DNA of 64,000 bases from positions 89,876 to 153,875 of the forward strand of contig WNNJ02001928.1 of NCBI GenBank assembly GCA_012934845.2, read 5' to 3'. Position numbers and translations under genes: made by a program. The notes beneath the pieces were generated by a model. It did no database searches, was not told the origin of the DNA, and saw nothing but the letters and a program-made list of their open reading frames with translations. Source of the DNA: Pomphorhynchus laevis. Its lineage: Eukaryota; Acanthocephala; Palaeacanthocephala; Echinorhynchida; Pomphorhynchidae. How positions within the stretch are numbered: the stretch's first letter is position 1; every line of letters begins with the position of its first letter. Shown here one piece after another: positions 31,007 through 41,499 of the stretch.

Positions 31007-31270
31007 ATGATCGCTGGTACTCTCCTGAACGATCTCGTTCCCTTTGTCGCCGGTGCTAATCTCATGGCATTAAACAAACCAGATGGAGGGATCCGCCCCG
31101 TTGCCATTGGGGATACATTACGTCGTCTTCGCGCTAAGTGCATTTTCTCCAAACTTCGACAGCGATTTGCCAAATCCATCCATCCGCACCAGCTCGGTGT
31201 AGCGACGCGAAACGGAATGGAACAGATAGTACATCAAGCACGTCAGCGCATCCGCTCCACGGGTAAACCA
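31007..31270 (+). pseudogene. Element A, RT motifs 1-2
   Basis: LVPFVAGANLMALNKPDGGIRPVAIGDTLRRLRAK is the classic fingers segment of this RT group; LGVATRNGMEQIVHQARQRIRS follows. After about 31270 the sequence jumps to the post-palm region, so the catalytic D...YADD core is absent: an internal deletion. Confidence 0.65.
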
Positions 31271-31274
31271 TTTA

Positions 31275-31493
31275 ATGCGCACTATAGACCCCACCTTCGC
31301 CGAAGAGCTTTTCCGTTTGTTCGACCGCTTGATATTGAAGTGTTTTAGCAATATCACTTCTATTCAACCCGATAAGTGGGCGTGGATGCAAGCTTGCTTA
31401 CCGCTAAAGATGGGAGGAGTGGGCCTTCGAAGCTGCTTCCAACACTCTCAGGCAGCCTTCTTGTCCAGTGTAGACAATTTGCTAGCCAATTAA
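31275..31493 (+). pseudogene. Element A, post-palm region
   Basis: PTFAEELFRLFDRLILKCFSNI and WMQACLPLKMGGVGLRSCFQHSQAAFLSSV match the 'Q..LPLR.GGLGLRS....A.AAY..S' segment that follows the palm and thumb in this family. Confidence 0.6.
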
Positions 31494-31657
31494 ACCTTGA
31501 CCCTATAACTTTCCCTGGGTACGAATTCGTTAAATCTATTATTCCGCAACATGTAGGAAATCCGCAAACAAATCAATGAGTATTATCTTGTCACATTGAC
31601 GAACTGTCGCGCCGCAGGCTATTTGAGAATGCCGATCGCTTCAATACAGCCCAATTT

Positions 31658-32194
31658 TTGGCAGTTTCATGCCCACACGCGTGTGCTTGGTTACAGGCCG
31701 TCCTTAGCAAAGCCACACATATAAACTTGGCACCAAATGAATTTGTTGTATGCAGACGCTGCCTTAGGATGGCAGACAAATTCGGCTTCCACGCCCTAAC
31801 ATTTCAGTTTGGAGGCTACCCTGGAATTCGACATGATAGCTTGAGGGATACAGTCTTTCAAGCAGTAGTTTCTGTTGGATTGAAAGTGGCAAAGGAGGTA
31901 CCCAACCTTGTTCGTGGTTTGCGAGAGAGACCGGCGGACATTCTATTTTATAAGGACCCTCCTTTAGCAGTTGATTTTGCCGTAACTAACTCACAACAAA
32001 ATGCTTATGTTTCCATGGCTTCTGAGATATCTGGCTATTCCGCAAGCAAGTATGCTACCTGTGTCAAGGAACGGAAATATAAACGCAAATTAGAGGATAA
32101 TGGATACTGTTTTGCGGCAGCAGTTGTTGAAACTTACGGAGGATGGAACCCCCGAGTGGAAAAGCTAATTCGTTTCAATGCTCGTTCTATGTAA
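31658..32194 (+). pseudogene. Element A, C-terminal zinc motif and PD-(D/E)XK-like nuclease
   Basis: CPHACAWLQAVLSKATHINLAPNEFVVCRRCLRMADKFGFHALTF holds a degenerate C..C...H zinc-knuckle-like segment. PGIRHDSLRDTVFQA leads into the nuclease: RPADILF, LAVDFAVTN, then KYATCVKERKYKRKL and FAAAVVETYGGWNPR. The D...D...K.RKY...E spacing is that of restriction-enzyme-like nucleases in LINEs. 178 residues are open, the best preserved part of the element. Confidence 0.65.
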
Positions 32195-32504
32195 TGTAGA
32201 AACGGTACCCCGTATTGCAGCACAGCGGGTCAGTTATTTCAGCGATTGTCCGTTGCACTGATGAGAGGAAATGCAAAAGCGATCTTCAAAAGTCTTGACG
32301 AGATGGGCCAACCCTTACTAGAGAAAAGTCTTAAATATTGTGACGACCCATCTCCGCGACTCTTTTCTATGAGCAACCTTGCACTGCCCGAGGTCTAGTC
32401 AGTTGAGGTAGTTCATGACTCTAATATTCGGACAGCTTCCGTTGTCAAAGACGACCATTCTGAGGTTACCATGCCTGTCCTGCGACTCATGTCTTTACGA
32501 CGAC

Positions 32505-34011
32505 CTTCGGCATATCACTACCACATCTAATCAACCAAATAATGCTTCTTTGTCGCTTCAGCAATCACCAACAATTAAGGAGGGGTTGATATCGCATCAA
32601 CCGAATATTGATCAACATACTGATGGAACTGCAACATTATCCAGATTACCACTTGCATCATTTTCGAGCCTTCCATTTGGAAATTCAAATTTTAATGAAA
32701 TTGAACAAAATATTTTTGGCACTATTCAGACTGATCCACATGCAATTCAAAACCTTCTAAGTAATCATATGGCTCAAGGACTTATTAGTAATCCTGCATT
32801 GCTTAGTTCAATTATGCTTTAAAATCCACAAATGCAACGAGTGATGGATCAGAACCATGAGGTTTCACAATTCTTCAACACTATAGATTTTATGCGTCAA
32901 ACAATGGAAATGACTCGTAATCCTACAACTATACAGGAAATTACTAGAAACCATGATAGAGCCATGATTAATCTTGAAAGTTTACCGAGTGGATATAATG
33001 TTCTACAGAGAATTTATCGCCATTTTCAAGAACCAATGCTTAATGCGACACAGGAGCAGTTTTGCTATAATCCTCTGAATACTACTAATTCTAGCTCATC
33101 TAGTACAGCTAACAGTAGTCAAGTAGGAAATGAAAATACAAACCCCCTGCCTAACCCGGGGCATCTCAGAATACTACATTTCAAAATAATCGATCTGCAT
33201 CCATTTTAAATCATTTGCCATTTAATTTAGTCGATTCTTCTAGATCATTTGTATCTAATACAAACCGTTTAGAGTCGTTTTTGCAATCTACATCAAGCGA
33301 AAACACTAATCGGTATTCTACGATGAACCCTCAACAATTATTAGTAGGCGCTGCTGAAAATCCTCGCATGTTAATCGACATGCTGCGGGAATCCAGTTTT
33401 AACCCAAACATGGATAATTCTATCCGCGATCCTGGTATTCTACTTAATCTGCTGCGTACATATAAATTTGTACAGGACGAAAGACAAAGAGAACAAGTGC
33501 ATCGTGTAATTCATGAGTTTATAAGTCAGTGGCCAATACCTGAAATTCGTACTCTATACACAAATCCTCGAGCATTGAGGACGATTGTACAAATTCTACA
33601 AAACCTAATTTGTCTTAGGGACACATCCTTACAAATATATTCACAGTTGATATCTTCAAATATAAGCGGTTTAGTCGATAATCAAATAAATAGTCAACCT
33701 ACTACATCTATTGTGGATTTTTTCAATCACCAAGCAATAGACAAACAGCTTATGCAACAACAGCATCTCAAAATTTACAAAATTCAAATCAAGATTATAC
33801 TGCTTCGTTGTTTCAACCATTAGATCGTCTTCATCCCCAGCAACATCAGCCGACAAATCAACAACCAAACCAAACTCAAGAACAACTTTATGGATCCGAA
33901 CTTGTACAAATGCAAACAGTGGGATTCCATAACCGTGATACAAATCTTGAAGCGCTTGTTGCATCTATGGGAGACGCAAATATGACTGTAGAACGTATTG
34001 AATACTTTTGA
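32505..34011 (+). pseudogene. Ubiquilin pseudogene (processed-type, 5'-truncated)
   Basis: Ubiquilins shuttle ubiquitinated proteins to the proteasome; they have a UBL, STI1 repeats and a UBA domain. Here the UBL is missing. LISNPALLSSIML, NPQMQRVMDQNHEVSQFF, FMRQTMEMTRNPTTIQEITRNHDRAMINLESLPSGYN and FQEPMLNATQEQF follow the STI1 region closely, and GFHNRDTNLEALVASMGDANMTVERIEYF is the UBA domain. A stop at 32820 lies where the family reads LQNPQM, and frame changes occur near 33165 and 33765. No intron is visible across 1.5 kb, so a retrocopy is likely. A functional parent must lie elsewhere. Confidence 0.85.
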
Positions 34012-34096
34012 CTTTAATAAAAGGTAATAGAAATGTATAATTCATATCACCGGTTATTGTAGACCGATATTGAAACTTATTTTAAAAATGAGATAA

Positions 34097-34245
34097 AATC
34101 ACTGAGTCTAAGTATTTTATACGATATATACGATATATAACGAAGATAAATAATTTAATAAGATTTAATACAATTTATATTTATATTAAGTTAAAATTTT
34201 AAATTAAAATATAAAATAAAACTCAATTTTTATGTTATAATTAAA
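34097..34245 (-). repeat. Diverged pLTR-body fragment
   Basis: The reverse complement resembles the pLTR body of the second subfamily (TTTTTATCTTAAATTTTAACTTG and the terminal ACTTAGACTCAGT). Confidence 0.5.
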
Positions 34246-34384
34246 AGCCAAACCCAACAAGAAGAAATCAAATTGAATATCTTGAATATTTCGGCTACGA
34301 GCAGAAGCCATTTTCAACAGCCATTTCAGCAGCCATTTTGGCTTTTGTCTCCGCGCTTTTCGTTTGTGCAGTTGTGATGAATTC

Positions 34385-34445
34385 TTAAACGCTAAACCTA
34401 AACTTGAAATGTTGGTGCGAGACTTTCAACCACTAGGCTATCCCA
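34385..34445 (-). repeat. tRNA-like A-box, possible SINE head
   Basis: The reverse complement reads GGGATAGCCTAGTGGTTGAA, a good match to the RNA polymerase III A box (TAGCCTAGTGG), followed by GTCTCGCACC. The expected B box is not convincing. Possible 5' part of a tRNA-derived SINE. Confidence 0.3.
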
Positions 34446-34723
34446 CTCATTTCTTGAGATCATTAATAACAAAGGCGCGAAAATCTTTAAACACCTTAAA
34501 ATCAATTAATTAAATCAGCTAACTGAGTCTAAGTATTTAATATAATTATAAAATAAACAAAACAAAATAATGCTAAATCAAAATTTAATAATTAAAAAAT
34601 AAAATTAATATTTGTTTTTAGATTTTCTATAATTTAAATCAATTTAAAAAAAATAAAATTTAAAAAAAAATCATTTTTATGAATTGACTAATAAATAACA
34701 GACGTTGTATCATAATAAGAATT

Positions 34724-34826
34724 AGAGGTCATCAGGAGGAACTGCTATGCTATCAGGTTTCGGCCCCTAACTCCTCTACACAACATAGCAGCGGGGCCAA
34801 ATACATGCTAATGATGTATTTCCTCT
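34724..34826 (-). ncRNA. pLTR core RNA motif
   Basis: The reverse complement keeps both interleaved helices (GGCCCC/GGGGCC, CTGCTATG/CATAGCAG), the AAATACAT hairpin, CTGATGA and the closing AGAGG/CCTCT. Confidence 0.5.
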
Positions 34827-34865
34827 GAAATAAATATCTAGTATCTTATTTTAATGCAAAGTATA

Positions 34866-35207
34866 TTATTTATTATCCATCCATAAAAATTTGCCACTTA
34901 AAAGTTTAAATTTATTCTTTATATTATTGTGTTGATTTATATATTTTACTATTTTCTGCTTGATGTTATTTTTATAGTAACCTAGTTTAAAATATGTATC
35001 TATTAAATTATTTAAATGATTTTGAAGAAAGCCAATATCATTACATATTGTTGCAATTCTTAAAATTTCATTATTTGATGTATTATATTTTATATTATAT
35101 GGTATGCATGAATGCTCATTCAAAAATATGTTTCTTGTAAATTTAAATATGTCATCTTTACGATATAAATTAATAGTAGTTTTAGTTAATGTTAATTTAA
35201 TGTTCAT
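34866..35207 (-). CDS. PLE 4 RT C-terminal thumb
   Basis: MNIKLTLTKTTINLYRKDD... to LLSGKFLWMDNK, nearly identical to the PLE 1 C terminus. It is in a different frame from the palm piece upstream. Confidence 0.7.
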   Translation of the reverse strand: MNIKLTLTKTTINLYRKDDIFKFTRNIFLNEHSCIPYNIKYNTSNNEILRIATICNDIGFLQNHLNNLIDTYFKLGYYKNNIKQKIVKYINQHNNIKNKFKLLSGKFLWMDNK

Positions 35208-35305
35208 AATCTAGATATACACCTTCTTTATCATTAATATTGGTTTTGTTAAGAATAAGGCTTTCTGGATAAATGTGCTCACTAATTGAATAAAAATTAT
35301 TAGAA

Positions 35306-35551
35306 TTAAATACATATATCATCAATGTATCGAAACATATATTTCATATATTTATATTGTTTAGATTTAGTTTTTACACAGTTATGAACAAATTCATATT
35401 CTATAAAGCTTAAAAACAAGTCAGCTATAATTGGGCTACTATTACCACCCATTGGAACACCTTTTACTTGTCTAAATATAGATGTCCCTACTTTTAAATA
35501 ATTTTGATTTATCAAAATATTTAAGGATTCTATTAATTCAATTTTATCCAT
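35306..35551 (-). CDS. PLE 4 RT, motifs B and C
   Basis: VKGVPMGGNSSPIIADLFLSF and MFRYIDDICI: the paired aspartates remain. Confidence 0.7.
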   Translation of the reverse strand: MDKIELIESLNILINQNYLKVGTSIFRQVKGVPMGGNSSPIIADLFLSFIEYEFVHNCVKTKSKQYKYMKYMFRYIDDICI

Positions 35552-35811
35552 ATATTTATATTTATTTGATGGTTTAATTTTTGTTAGATAGGCGTTATAA
35601 TTATTATAACATATATATGTATATCTTTTTCCGAATATAAGGTTAATTAATTTTACTAACGCTTCTTTAATATCTACTAAATCTAGATTTGTATAAAGCG
35701 TACTAAAATCGTATGTATTTATATTTTGAAAATTTATTCCTTTTGTCTGTTCTAAAAATTCTTTTGAAGAATTAATACTGAAATAGTGTTTTATATTAGT
35801 GTTAATTTCAA

Positions 35812-36261
35812 TTACCTTGCAATATTTTTTAAATGTGCTTTAATTACTTTAAGTATTTTATTCATATAGACAGAAAGTGGTTTTAATGTACATTTAAACG
35901 CACTACATATGAACCAAGGTTTTTTTGGATTTTTATGTAATTTTGGATTCCAATATAATATAGGTATAGTTTTATTATCTAATTCAACCTTTATACCCTT
36001 TTTATACATTATAGAACAGTGACTTGTAATAATTGTTTCTAAACTCCACTCACTACATTCATATGCTGGATTTACATTTAAATCATTAGAATTAACCTCT
36101 TTCATTAGTATATCATAATAAAGCTTTTTGCATATGAAGACAAAGTTATTACTAGCTTTATCAATAGTTGTTATTATATAGTTATCCTTTAATTTAGTAA
36201 GTTCTTTATACATATCTTTATTAATTTTATCTTTCCTTTTATAATCGTTTGTTAATTTCAT
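35812..36261 (-). CDS. PLE 4 RT, N-terminal part
   Basis: IITTIDKASNNFVFICKK and ILYWNPKLHKNPKKPWFICSAFKC, same blocks as PLE 1 (DKA, not DKG). Further upstream pieces lie at 36351-36539. Confidence 0.7.
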   Translation of the reverse strand: MKLTNDYKRKDKINKDMYKELTKLKDNYIITTIDKASNNFVFICKKLYYDILMKEVNSNDLNVNPAYECSEWSLETIITSHCSIMYKKGIKVELDNKTIPILYWNPKLHKNPKKPWFICSAFKCTLKPLSVYMNKILKVIKAHLKNIAR

Positions 36262-36649
36262 TTTTTTTTATTTTATCAAATATATAATCTTTCCAAATGA
36301 TTATCTTAGATATATTCGAGCATTCACTATTAATCAGCTTACTAAAGTAATCATTTAAAGTTATTATACAACGAATTGTAAATTTTATTTATGACCCTGT
36401 TATTGTTTAATCTATATTTATACCCTTTTGATAGCAGCTTTCTTAATTCACAATTTTCAATTAATTCTAGATTATGGGTACATGTATGTTCATTTATTTT
36501 ATCAAAACTAAGACTTTTACAATTGCATTTTGTTTCCATTATGTTTCTAATATTATCGTTACATATTGATTTTAATTCTTTATTATAATTACAAATTTTT
36601 CGTCCTAATGATGGTAGGAGTTTATACCTTATTTTAGGAATATATTTAC

Positions 36650-37129
36650 TTAAATCTGACCTATTATTTCTCTACATTTAGAATTATCTAAAATTCCGGC
36701 TATATTTATGTTATCTATACATTTATTAATGAAGTTTATTTTTAATGTATATTTTCTATTGTTATTATTAACATTTATTGTACGATTATAGTATTTTGTA
36801 TTACAATAACTGTCTATTATACAACTTAGCCTATCATAGTCGTTAATTAATTTTTGATTTATTGAACATATGATATCTTTAGAAAAACTTCTTATATTTA
36901 CATAAAGATCTTTCAGCTTATTATCACTTAAAAGTTGTTTTAATATTTCTAATTGTTCATTTATATACATATCTTTTTTAATATTTTTAACTCTATTTTT
37001 CCTATTCCTTTTATCACCATGACTTCTTGGTTTGCGTTTAACCAGATTATTATAATATAGTTGTTTATTATGTATTATACTACTTCTGCCAATTCCTTGT
37101 ACCACGTCATTCAATCCTAATGGGTACAT
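36650..37129 (-). CDS. PLE 4 nuclease C-terminal part and linker
   Basis: MYPLGLNDVVQGIGRSS is the end of the GIY-YIG domain; it is followed by the basic segment KRKPRSHGDKRNRKNR and a linker that reads through the point where the PLE 1 frame stops. The GIY-YIG core is only partly present upstream (to 37335). Confidence 0.7.
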   Translation of the reverse strand: MYPLGLNDVVQGIGRSSIIHNKQLYYNNLVKRKPRSHGDKRNRKNRVKNIKKDMYINEQLEILKQLLSDNKLKDLYVNIRSFSKDIICSINQKLINDYDRLSCIIDSYCNTKYYNRTINVNNNNRKYTLKINFINKCIDNINIAGILDNSKCREIIGQI

Positions 37130-37335
37130 GGAATTAAGCGTTTTAATCCAAAAATCTTCTTTTTCTAATAGTTTTTGATTTAATATTGAAATGTTTTCTT
37201 CGATAATATGTTCTAAAATAAATAATTTTCAGTTTTTAATATCATGTCCTATTAATCTCATATGTTTATGAAATATAGTTTGACTATTATGCTGTATATT
37301 ATATATGTGTTGCCTAAACCTAGTTTTTAACATTT

Positions 37336-38235
37336 GTTAAATTTTTAACATTTGGGCCAGAAACAATTTGTTTATCCTTTTTGGTACTCGTTCTGAGAAA
37401 GAAAGAAAGGAAACCAATTGTTGAAATAGAAAAATTCTTGAGGCTTATTACATTCATAAAAACTCTAATATTATTACGCTGAATAATAAACCTGACGTAA
37501 TTTTAAATATTTTGTAAAGATATTGTAAACGATTCTTTTGTTTAAATAATCTTTTCTATTTTGTTTTTATAATATTTTGATTTTATACTTCGAATCCTTA
37601 GGATTCAAAGTATCTTTAGGATACTTATGATACTTTGATTCCTTAGCGTCCAAGTGGATCTTTTGTTATACGCCGCACATGGATCTCAAAATATCCTGGC
37701 TACACGTAATTAGGAGGGCCGTTTATAACACCATCTGACCCAAGCCTAATATTGAGAGAATAGACTGTCGATCGACAGAATTAGAGAATCTCTACTTAAA
37801 CAGTTGAAAACGTTTCTTAAATCGATTTTTAAACACTCCCAATCGGAATTAGACGACTGCTGTTAGTGTACGAGAATATCATACTGGACAATACGCTCAA
37901 CGCACTTAAGAGTAGCCACACCGACTTGATGAGGATGAAGAGCCCTGAAGAATTCCTATTTAAGTTTTAGGAAAACACACTTTGCACAAAGACGACGCAT
38001 AGTTTCTTCTACTGCTACCCTATGATTCCATCACGTGGTTAATTAAACGCAATTAAATCCGCAATGGCCAAGAATTCTGGTATAGAGTGTGTAGCCAATT
38101 CCGCAAGCAAATAATTGACACGGTTTGTCAAGTTAAAATCAATTTTTGTATTGTTTCTCGAAGATGACTAGCCATAAAAAGATTAATTTTGACCACATTG
38201 TAATTCTGAACGAATTAAACATAACATGCAATTTT
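37336..38235. other. No gene recognised
   Basis: Moderately AT-rich. Short palindromic phrases around GATACTTTGAT/ATCAAAGTATC lie near 37590-37650. No coding frame or family match was seen. Confidence 0.4.
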
Positions 38236-38237
38236 AG

Positions 38238-38645
38238 AGCGCTTTCAGTATTAGTTCTACCAAAGAATTTTTAGAACACACAAAAAGAATAAATTTTCAG
38301 AATATAAATACGTACGATTTAAGTACGCTTTATACAAATCTAGATTTAGCAGTTATTAAAGATGCATTAGTAAAATTAATTAATCTTATATTCGGAAAAA
38401 GATATACATATATATGTTATAATAACTATAACGCATATATAACAAAAATTAAACCATCAAGTAAATATAAATATATGTATAAAATTAAATTAATAGAATC
38501 TTTAAATATTTTGATAAATCAAAATTATTAAAATGTAAGAGCATATATATTTCGATAAATGAAAGGTGTTCCAACGGAAGATAAGATTATCCCAATTATG
38601 GCTGACTTATTTTTAATATTTATAAAATACGAATATGTATCTTTA
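38238..38645 (+). mobile_element. Decayed PLE RT fragment
   Basis: Resembles the PLE RT from TTTCAGTATTAGTTCTAC through motif A (TACGATTTAAGTACGC) to a damaged motif B. More diverged than PLE 1-4. Confidence 0.65.
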
Positions 38646-38984
38646 TAATAAATATAACGGTACAATCATATAATTTGCTTTTTTGATACTTATGCATTTA
38701 GTTGAAATAGCATTTAATTTAATTATATTATTCGCAATATACTTTGTAGCTCACCTTTCTTGCTTATTCATCTGATATTTTCGTCATATATATTTTTCGC
38801 TGCACAAAGCATTAAAGGTAGAGTTTCATCAAAGATAACTTAAAAAATTAATTAATTTTTCAACGTGCTTTTAAAAGAATGAACTCGTGCCTATTGTTCA
38901 CATACTAATAGCACAATATTAACTGCAAATCAGCAATGATATCATCTTTACTCAAAGATTAACGTCAATTCTAAATAAAACTAA

Positions 38985-39280
38985 TATTGATCTAACAAAA
39001 ATTAAACCATCAAGTAAATATAAATATATGGAAAAAATTGAATTAATAGAATCCTTAAATATTTTAATATATTAAAATTATTCAAAAGTAAGAACATAGA
39101 AATTTAGACAAATGAAAGGTGTTTCAATTGGAGTTAATATTTACCTAATTATAGCTGACTTATTTTTAAGCTGTGTAGAATATGAATTTGTTCATAACTG
39201 TTTAAAATATAAATCTAAATTATATAAAGATAAATATATGTTTCGATACATTGAAGATATATGTGGATTTATTTCAGTTT
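38985..39280 (+). mobile_element. Decayed PLE RT fragment, second
   Basis: Starts again at the ACAAAAATTAAACCATCAAG segment and runs to the motif C region (TTTCGATACATTGAAGATAT), so it partly repeats the previous fragment rather than continuing it. Confidence 0.65.
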
Positions 39281-39397
39281 GAAATTCTTAACTGCTAATT
39301 AATAACTATTTACATTCTATACAAGATTGGAGCAAACGTCATTCGCATATTGCAAACATCTTGAACGAATAACATACAGTGCAATCATCAAATCACC

Positions 39398-39550
39398 ATG
39401 ACAGAACAGTCTGCGAATAAGCGATGCTGCCCTTGTAATGGTCAAACAGCTGTTTGTAAGGGCTGTGTGTGCGTTCGAAATAATAAGCAATGCATTAATT
39501 GTTGTGCACAACAATGCTCAAATCGAGAACGATTGATTCCATCCAATTAA
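39398..39550 (+). CDS. 50-residue Cys-rich mini-protein
   Basis: The cysteine pattern is C10-C11-x-C13, C20-x2-C23-x-C25, C32-x2-C35-C36, C40 (KRCCPCN, CKGCVCVRNNKQC, INCCAQQCSN), resembling the CXC-like zinc motif found at the N terminus of some LINE polyproteins. A frame of the same length (50 residues) and similar pattern opens the element at 56.3 kb. It sits 60 bp before ORF1. It is either a separate small protein or the N terminus of a polyprotein cut by a stop; a nucleic-acid-binding role is inferred. Confidence 0.5.
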   Translation: MTEQSANKRCCPCNGQTAVCKGCVCVRNNKQCINCCAQQCSNRERLIPSN

Positions 39551-39610
39551 TATAACGACAAACATACAGAAAAATTCTCAACACAATATTCGAACAACGA
39601 TGAACTGGGA

Positions 39611-40465
39611 ATGACAGTAAACGCCGTGGAGACTATCTCCATCGAAATTAAGTGTACTACGGATAATTGCAACGTGTATTCAACGGTAATCTTTCCAAGA
39701 AGGCTTTCTAGAGATTTACTGGCCCAAGATTACCTCTGTGGATTCTGTGTAGCCAAAGCAATCAACGAAACCCGAATTGAAATAACTAAACTTAAAATCC
39801 AGTTAATATCAAATGATTCAAATAGTTGCTGGACAAACAAAGAGCGTATACATAGAATAGTAAATGAGTCTATCAACTCCTCCCTCAACCGTTGCATCAA
39901 TAAGCAGGTATCTCATGATGTTTGTTCTTTTCAACGCACACCAGAGGTAGATAAATCTGATTCTAAATTAGCAAACTCTCTTGATAGGGAAAGCGCTAGG
40001 GCCTCACATCTGATAGTTCGTAATTTACCCGTTTCTAAAAGCGAGCAACAAGTTATATTAAATCTCTTTGAGGAAATCGGTTGTCCTTTAGTCGGGCAAA
40101 AACTAGACTTTCATCGACTCCCTGCACTTCATACTAACTCCCCTCCTTGGGTTAAGGTAAAAACTAGCATCAGTCATGTAAAATCATCTTCAAAATCTTC
40201 GTTTAAGCTTAAGAATTCTTCTCTCTTTCATACGGTGTACTTGTGCCCTGATTTGTCGAAACTTGAACAAGAGGAACTTAAGAGACTACGGAAAGAATTA
40301 TCCGAACGAAAAAAGTCAGACCCAAGTAAGCGATATTTTATTAGAGGACATAAGATAGTGGTTTCATCAAGTAGGGAAGCCCTTGCAATAAATGTGAGCT
40401 TACCAGTACTCGGCGAAGTTTCGTCTACAGGCAACAACAATCTTTCTAACCCAGCCAATATATGA
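39611..40465 (+). CDS. LINE ORF1 protein
   Basis: 284 residues, open throughout. The N-terminal part has scattered cysteines (CTTDNCNVYS, CGFC) that may form a small zinc finger. The middle is helical and polar. The C-terminal half, SHLIVRNLPVSKSEQQVILNLFEEIGCPL...VKVKTSISHVKSSSKSSFKLKNSSLFHTVYLCPDLSKLEQEELKRLRKELSERKKS...IRGHKIV, follows the layout of LINE ORF1 RNA-binding proteins (RRM-like fold, then a basic helix and IR.GKIV). Confidence 0.65.
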   Translation: MTVNAVETISIEIKCTTDNCNVYSTVIFPRRLSRDLLAQDYLCGFCVAKAINETRIEITKLKIQLISNDSNSCWTNKERIHRIVNESINSSLNRCINKQVSHDVCSFQRTPEVDKSDSKLANSLDRESARASHLIVRNLPVSKSEQQVILNLFEEIGCPLVGQKLDFHRLPALHTNSPPWVKVKTSISHVKSSSKSSFKLKNSSLFHTVYLCPDLSKLEQEELKRLRKELSERKKSDPSKRYFIRGHKIVVSSSREALAINVSLPVLGEVSSTGNNNLSNPANI

Positions 40466-40499
40466 CCAACGATTGAAAATGATTTAAATGTAAATCCTT

Positions 40500-41380
40500 C
40501 AGCAAAACTTCAAGTAAATCATCCGGGGTATCCTCTAATTGATTCTACTCCACTGCTCCCCAAATCTTCCTGGAAATTAGCCGTTTTAAATATCCGCTCT
40601 CTTAGTAACAAGGTTGATTCAGTATATGATCTTTTCCTTCATAAATCTTTGGATGTTTTGTGTTTAACCGAATCTTGGCACTTTGATCAGAATGATTACT
40701 TTCTTAAACGTCTCCGCTCTTTAAATCTCTCTGTGATCGATAAGGCTCGTCAACAACCTATTAGTTCAAATCGATCAATTAACAACGGTAGTCTTATAGC
40801 TTTCTCTCACCATTGGTCTCCATTGCAATCATTACCGTTGCCATTTGTTCCTCTCACTTTCGAACTACTTGGGTTCCGTGTAAAAGCCGGCTCGTTGTTT
40901 CTCAATATCTACTTATTCTATCGGCCTGAATCATGTCATCCGTCTGACTTTTTTTCTGTGAACTGTCAAACTTACTTTCTTTCATCTTCCTCTCCGGTTT
41001 ACCTTGCGTTGTACTAGGTGATATAAATGTTCGCTTAGACCGTCCTCGTGATTCCAATACCCTAAAGTATAGATCGTCCTCGTGATTCCAATACCCTAAA
41101 GTATAGGTACCGCCATATTCTATGGTTCTTCTGCTACCCATATTCTTGGCGGTACCCTCGATATTGTTGCCTTACCTACGCGTCTTGCCTTGTCTTCTTC
41201 ATTGTGCATATTTGATCCTGCTCTATCCGACCACTTCCTTGTTACATGTTCTCTCCCTTTGTTAAAAATCAATGTTCCTTCGAAAATTATCTCGTGTCGT
41301 TCTTGGAAATTCCTCGACTTTTCCCTTCTTCGCTCTCATATTAACCGCTCTCCGTTAATGTATCCTTCTTCTATCTACTA
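40500..41380 (+). pseudogene. LINE APE endonuclease
   Basis: WKLAVLNIRSLSNKVDSVYDLF and LDVLCLTESW are the first two nuclease motifs (N.RSL.NK; LTE.W). NNGSLIAFSHHWSP and FELLGFRVKAGSLFLNIYLFYRP follow. A 37-bp tandem duplication (GATCGTCCTCGTGATTCCAA, about 41040-41105) interrupts the GD.N region. LSDHFLVTCSL ends the domain (ALSDH). Confidence 0.65.
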
Positions 41381-41499
41381 ATCCCCTAATTACTTATGTA
41401 CCCTCTTTGACAATGTATCTTGCTCTATCCTCGATGAAATTCTTCCTTTTAAAACTTTTGTTCAATCACGGCAAAATCTTGCAACATGGTTCGACTCTG

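Larger units (their letters stand above)
30640..32400 (+). mobile_element. RLE-type LINE-like element A, palm deleted
   Basis: A retrotransposon polyprotein remnant with an N-terminal RT part, a gap where the catalytic palm should be, and a C-terminal PD-(D/E)XK-like nuclease. This domain order recalls R2-group LINEs, but the exact clade is not certain. It is inserted directly after the CR1-like LINE and before the ubiquilin pseudogene. Confidence 0.65.
34505..37335 (-). mobile_element. Penelope-like element 4, Naiad-like, 5'-truncated
   Basis: A minus-strand copy from within the GIY-YIG domain (37.3 kb) through the RT to a full pLTR (34505-34826). It has the same order as PLE 1, nuclease then RT, so the permuted order is confirmed by two insertions. 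The coding region looks broken in about five places. Confidence 0.85.

Noticed and set aside
32415-32822. Functional ubiquilin gene
   Set aside because: It lacks the UBL domain and has a stop and frame changes in conserved STI1 regions, so it is called a pseudogene.
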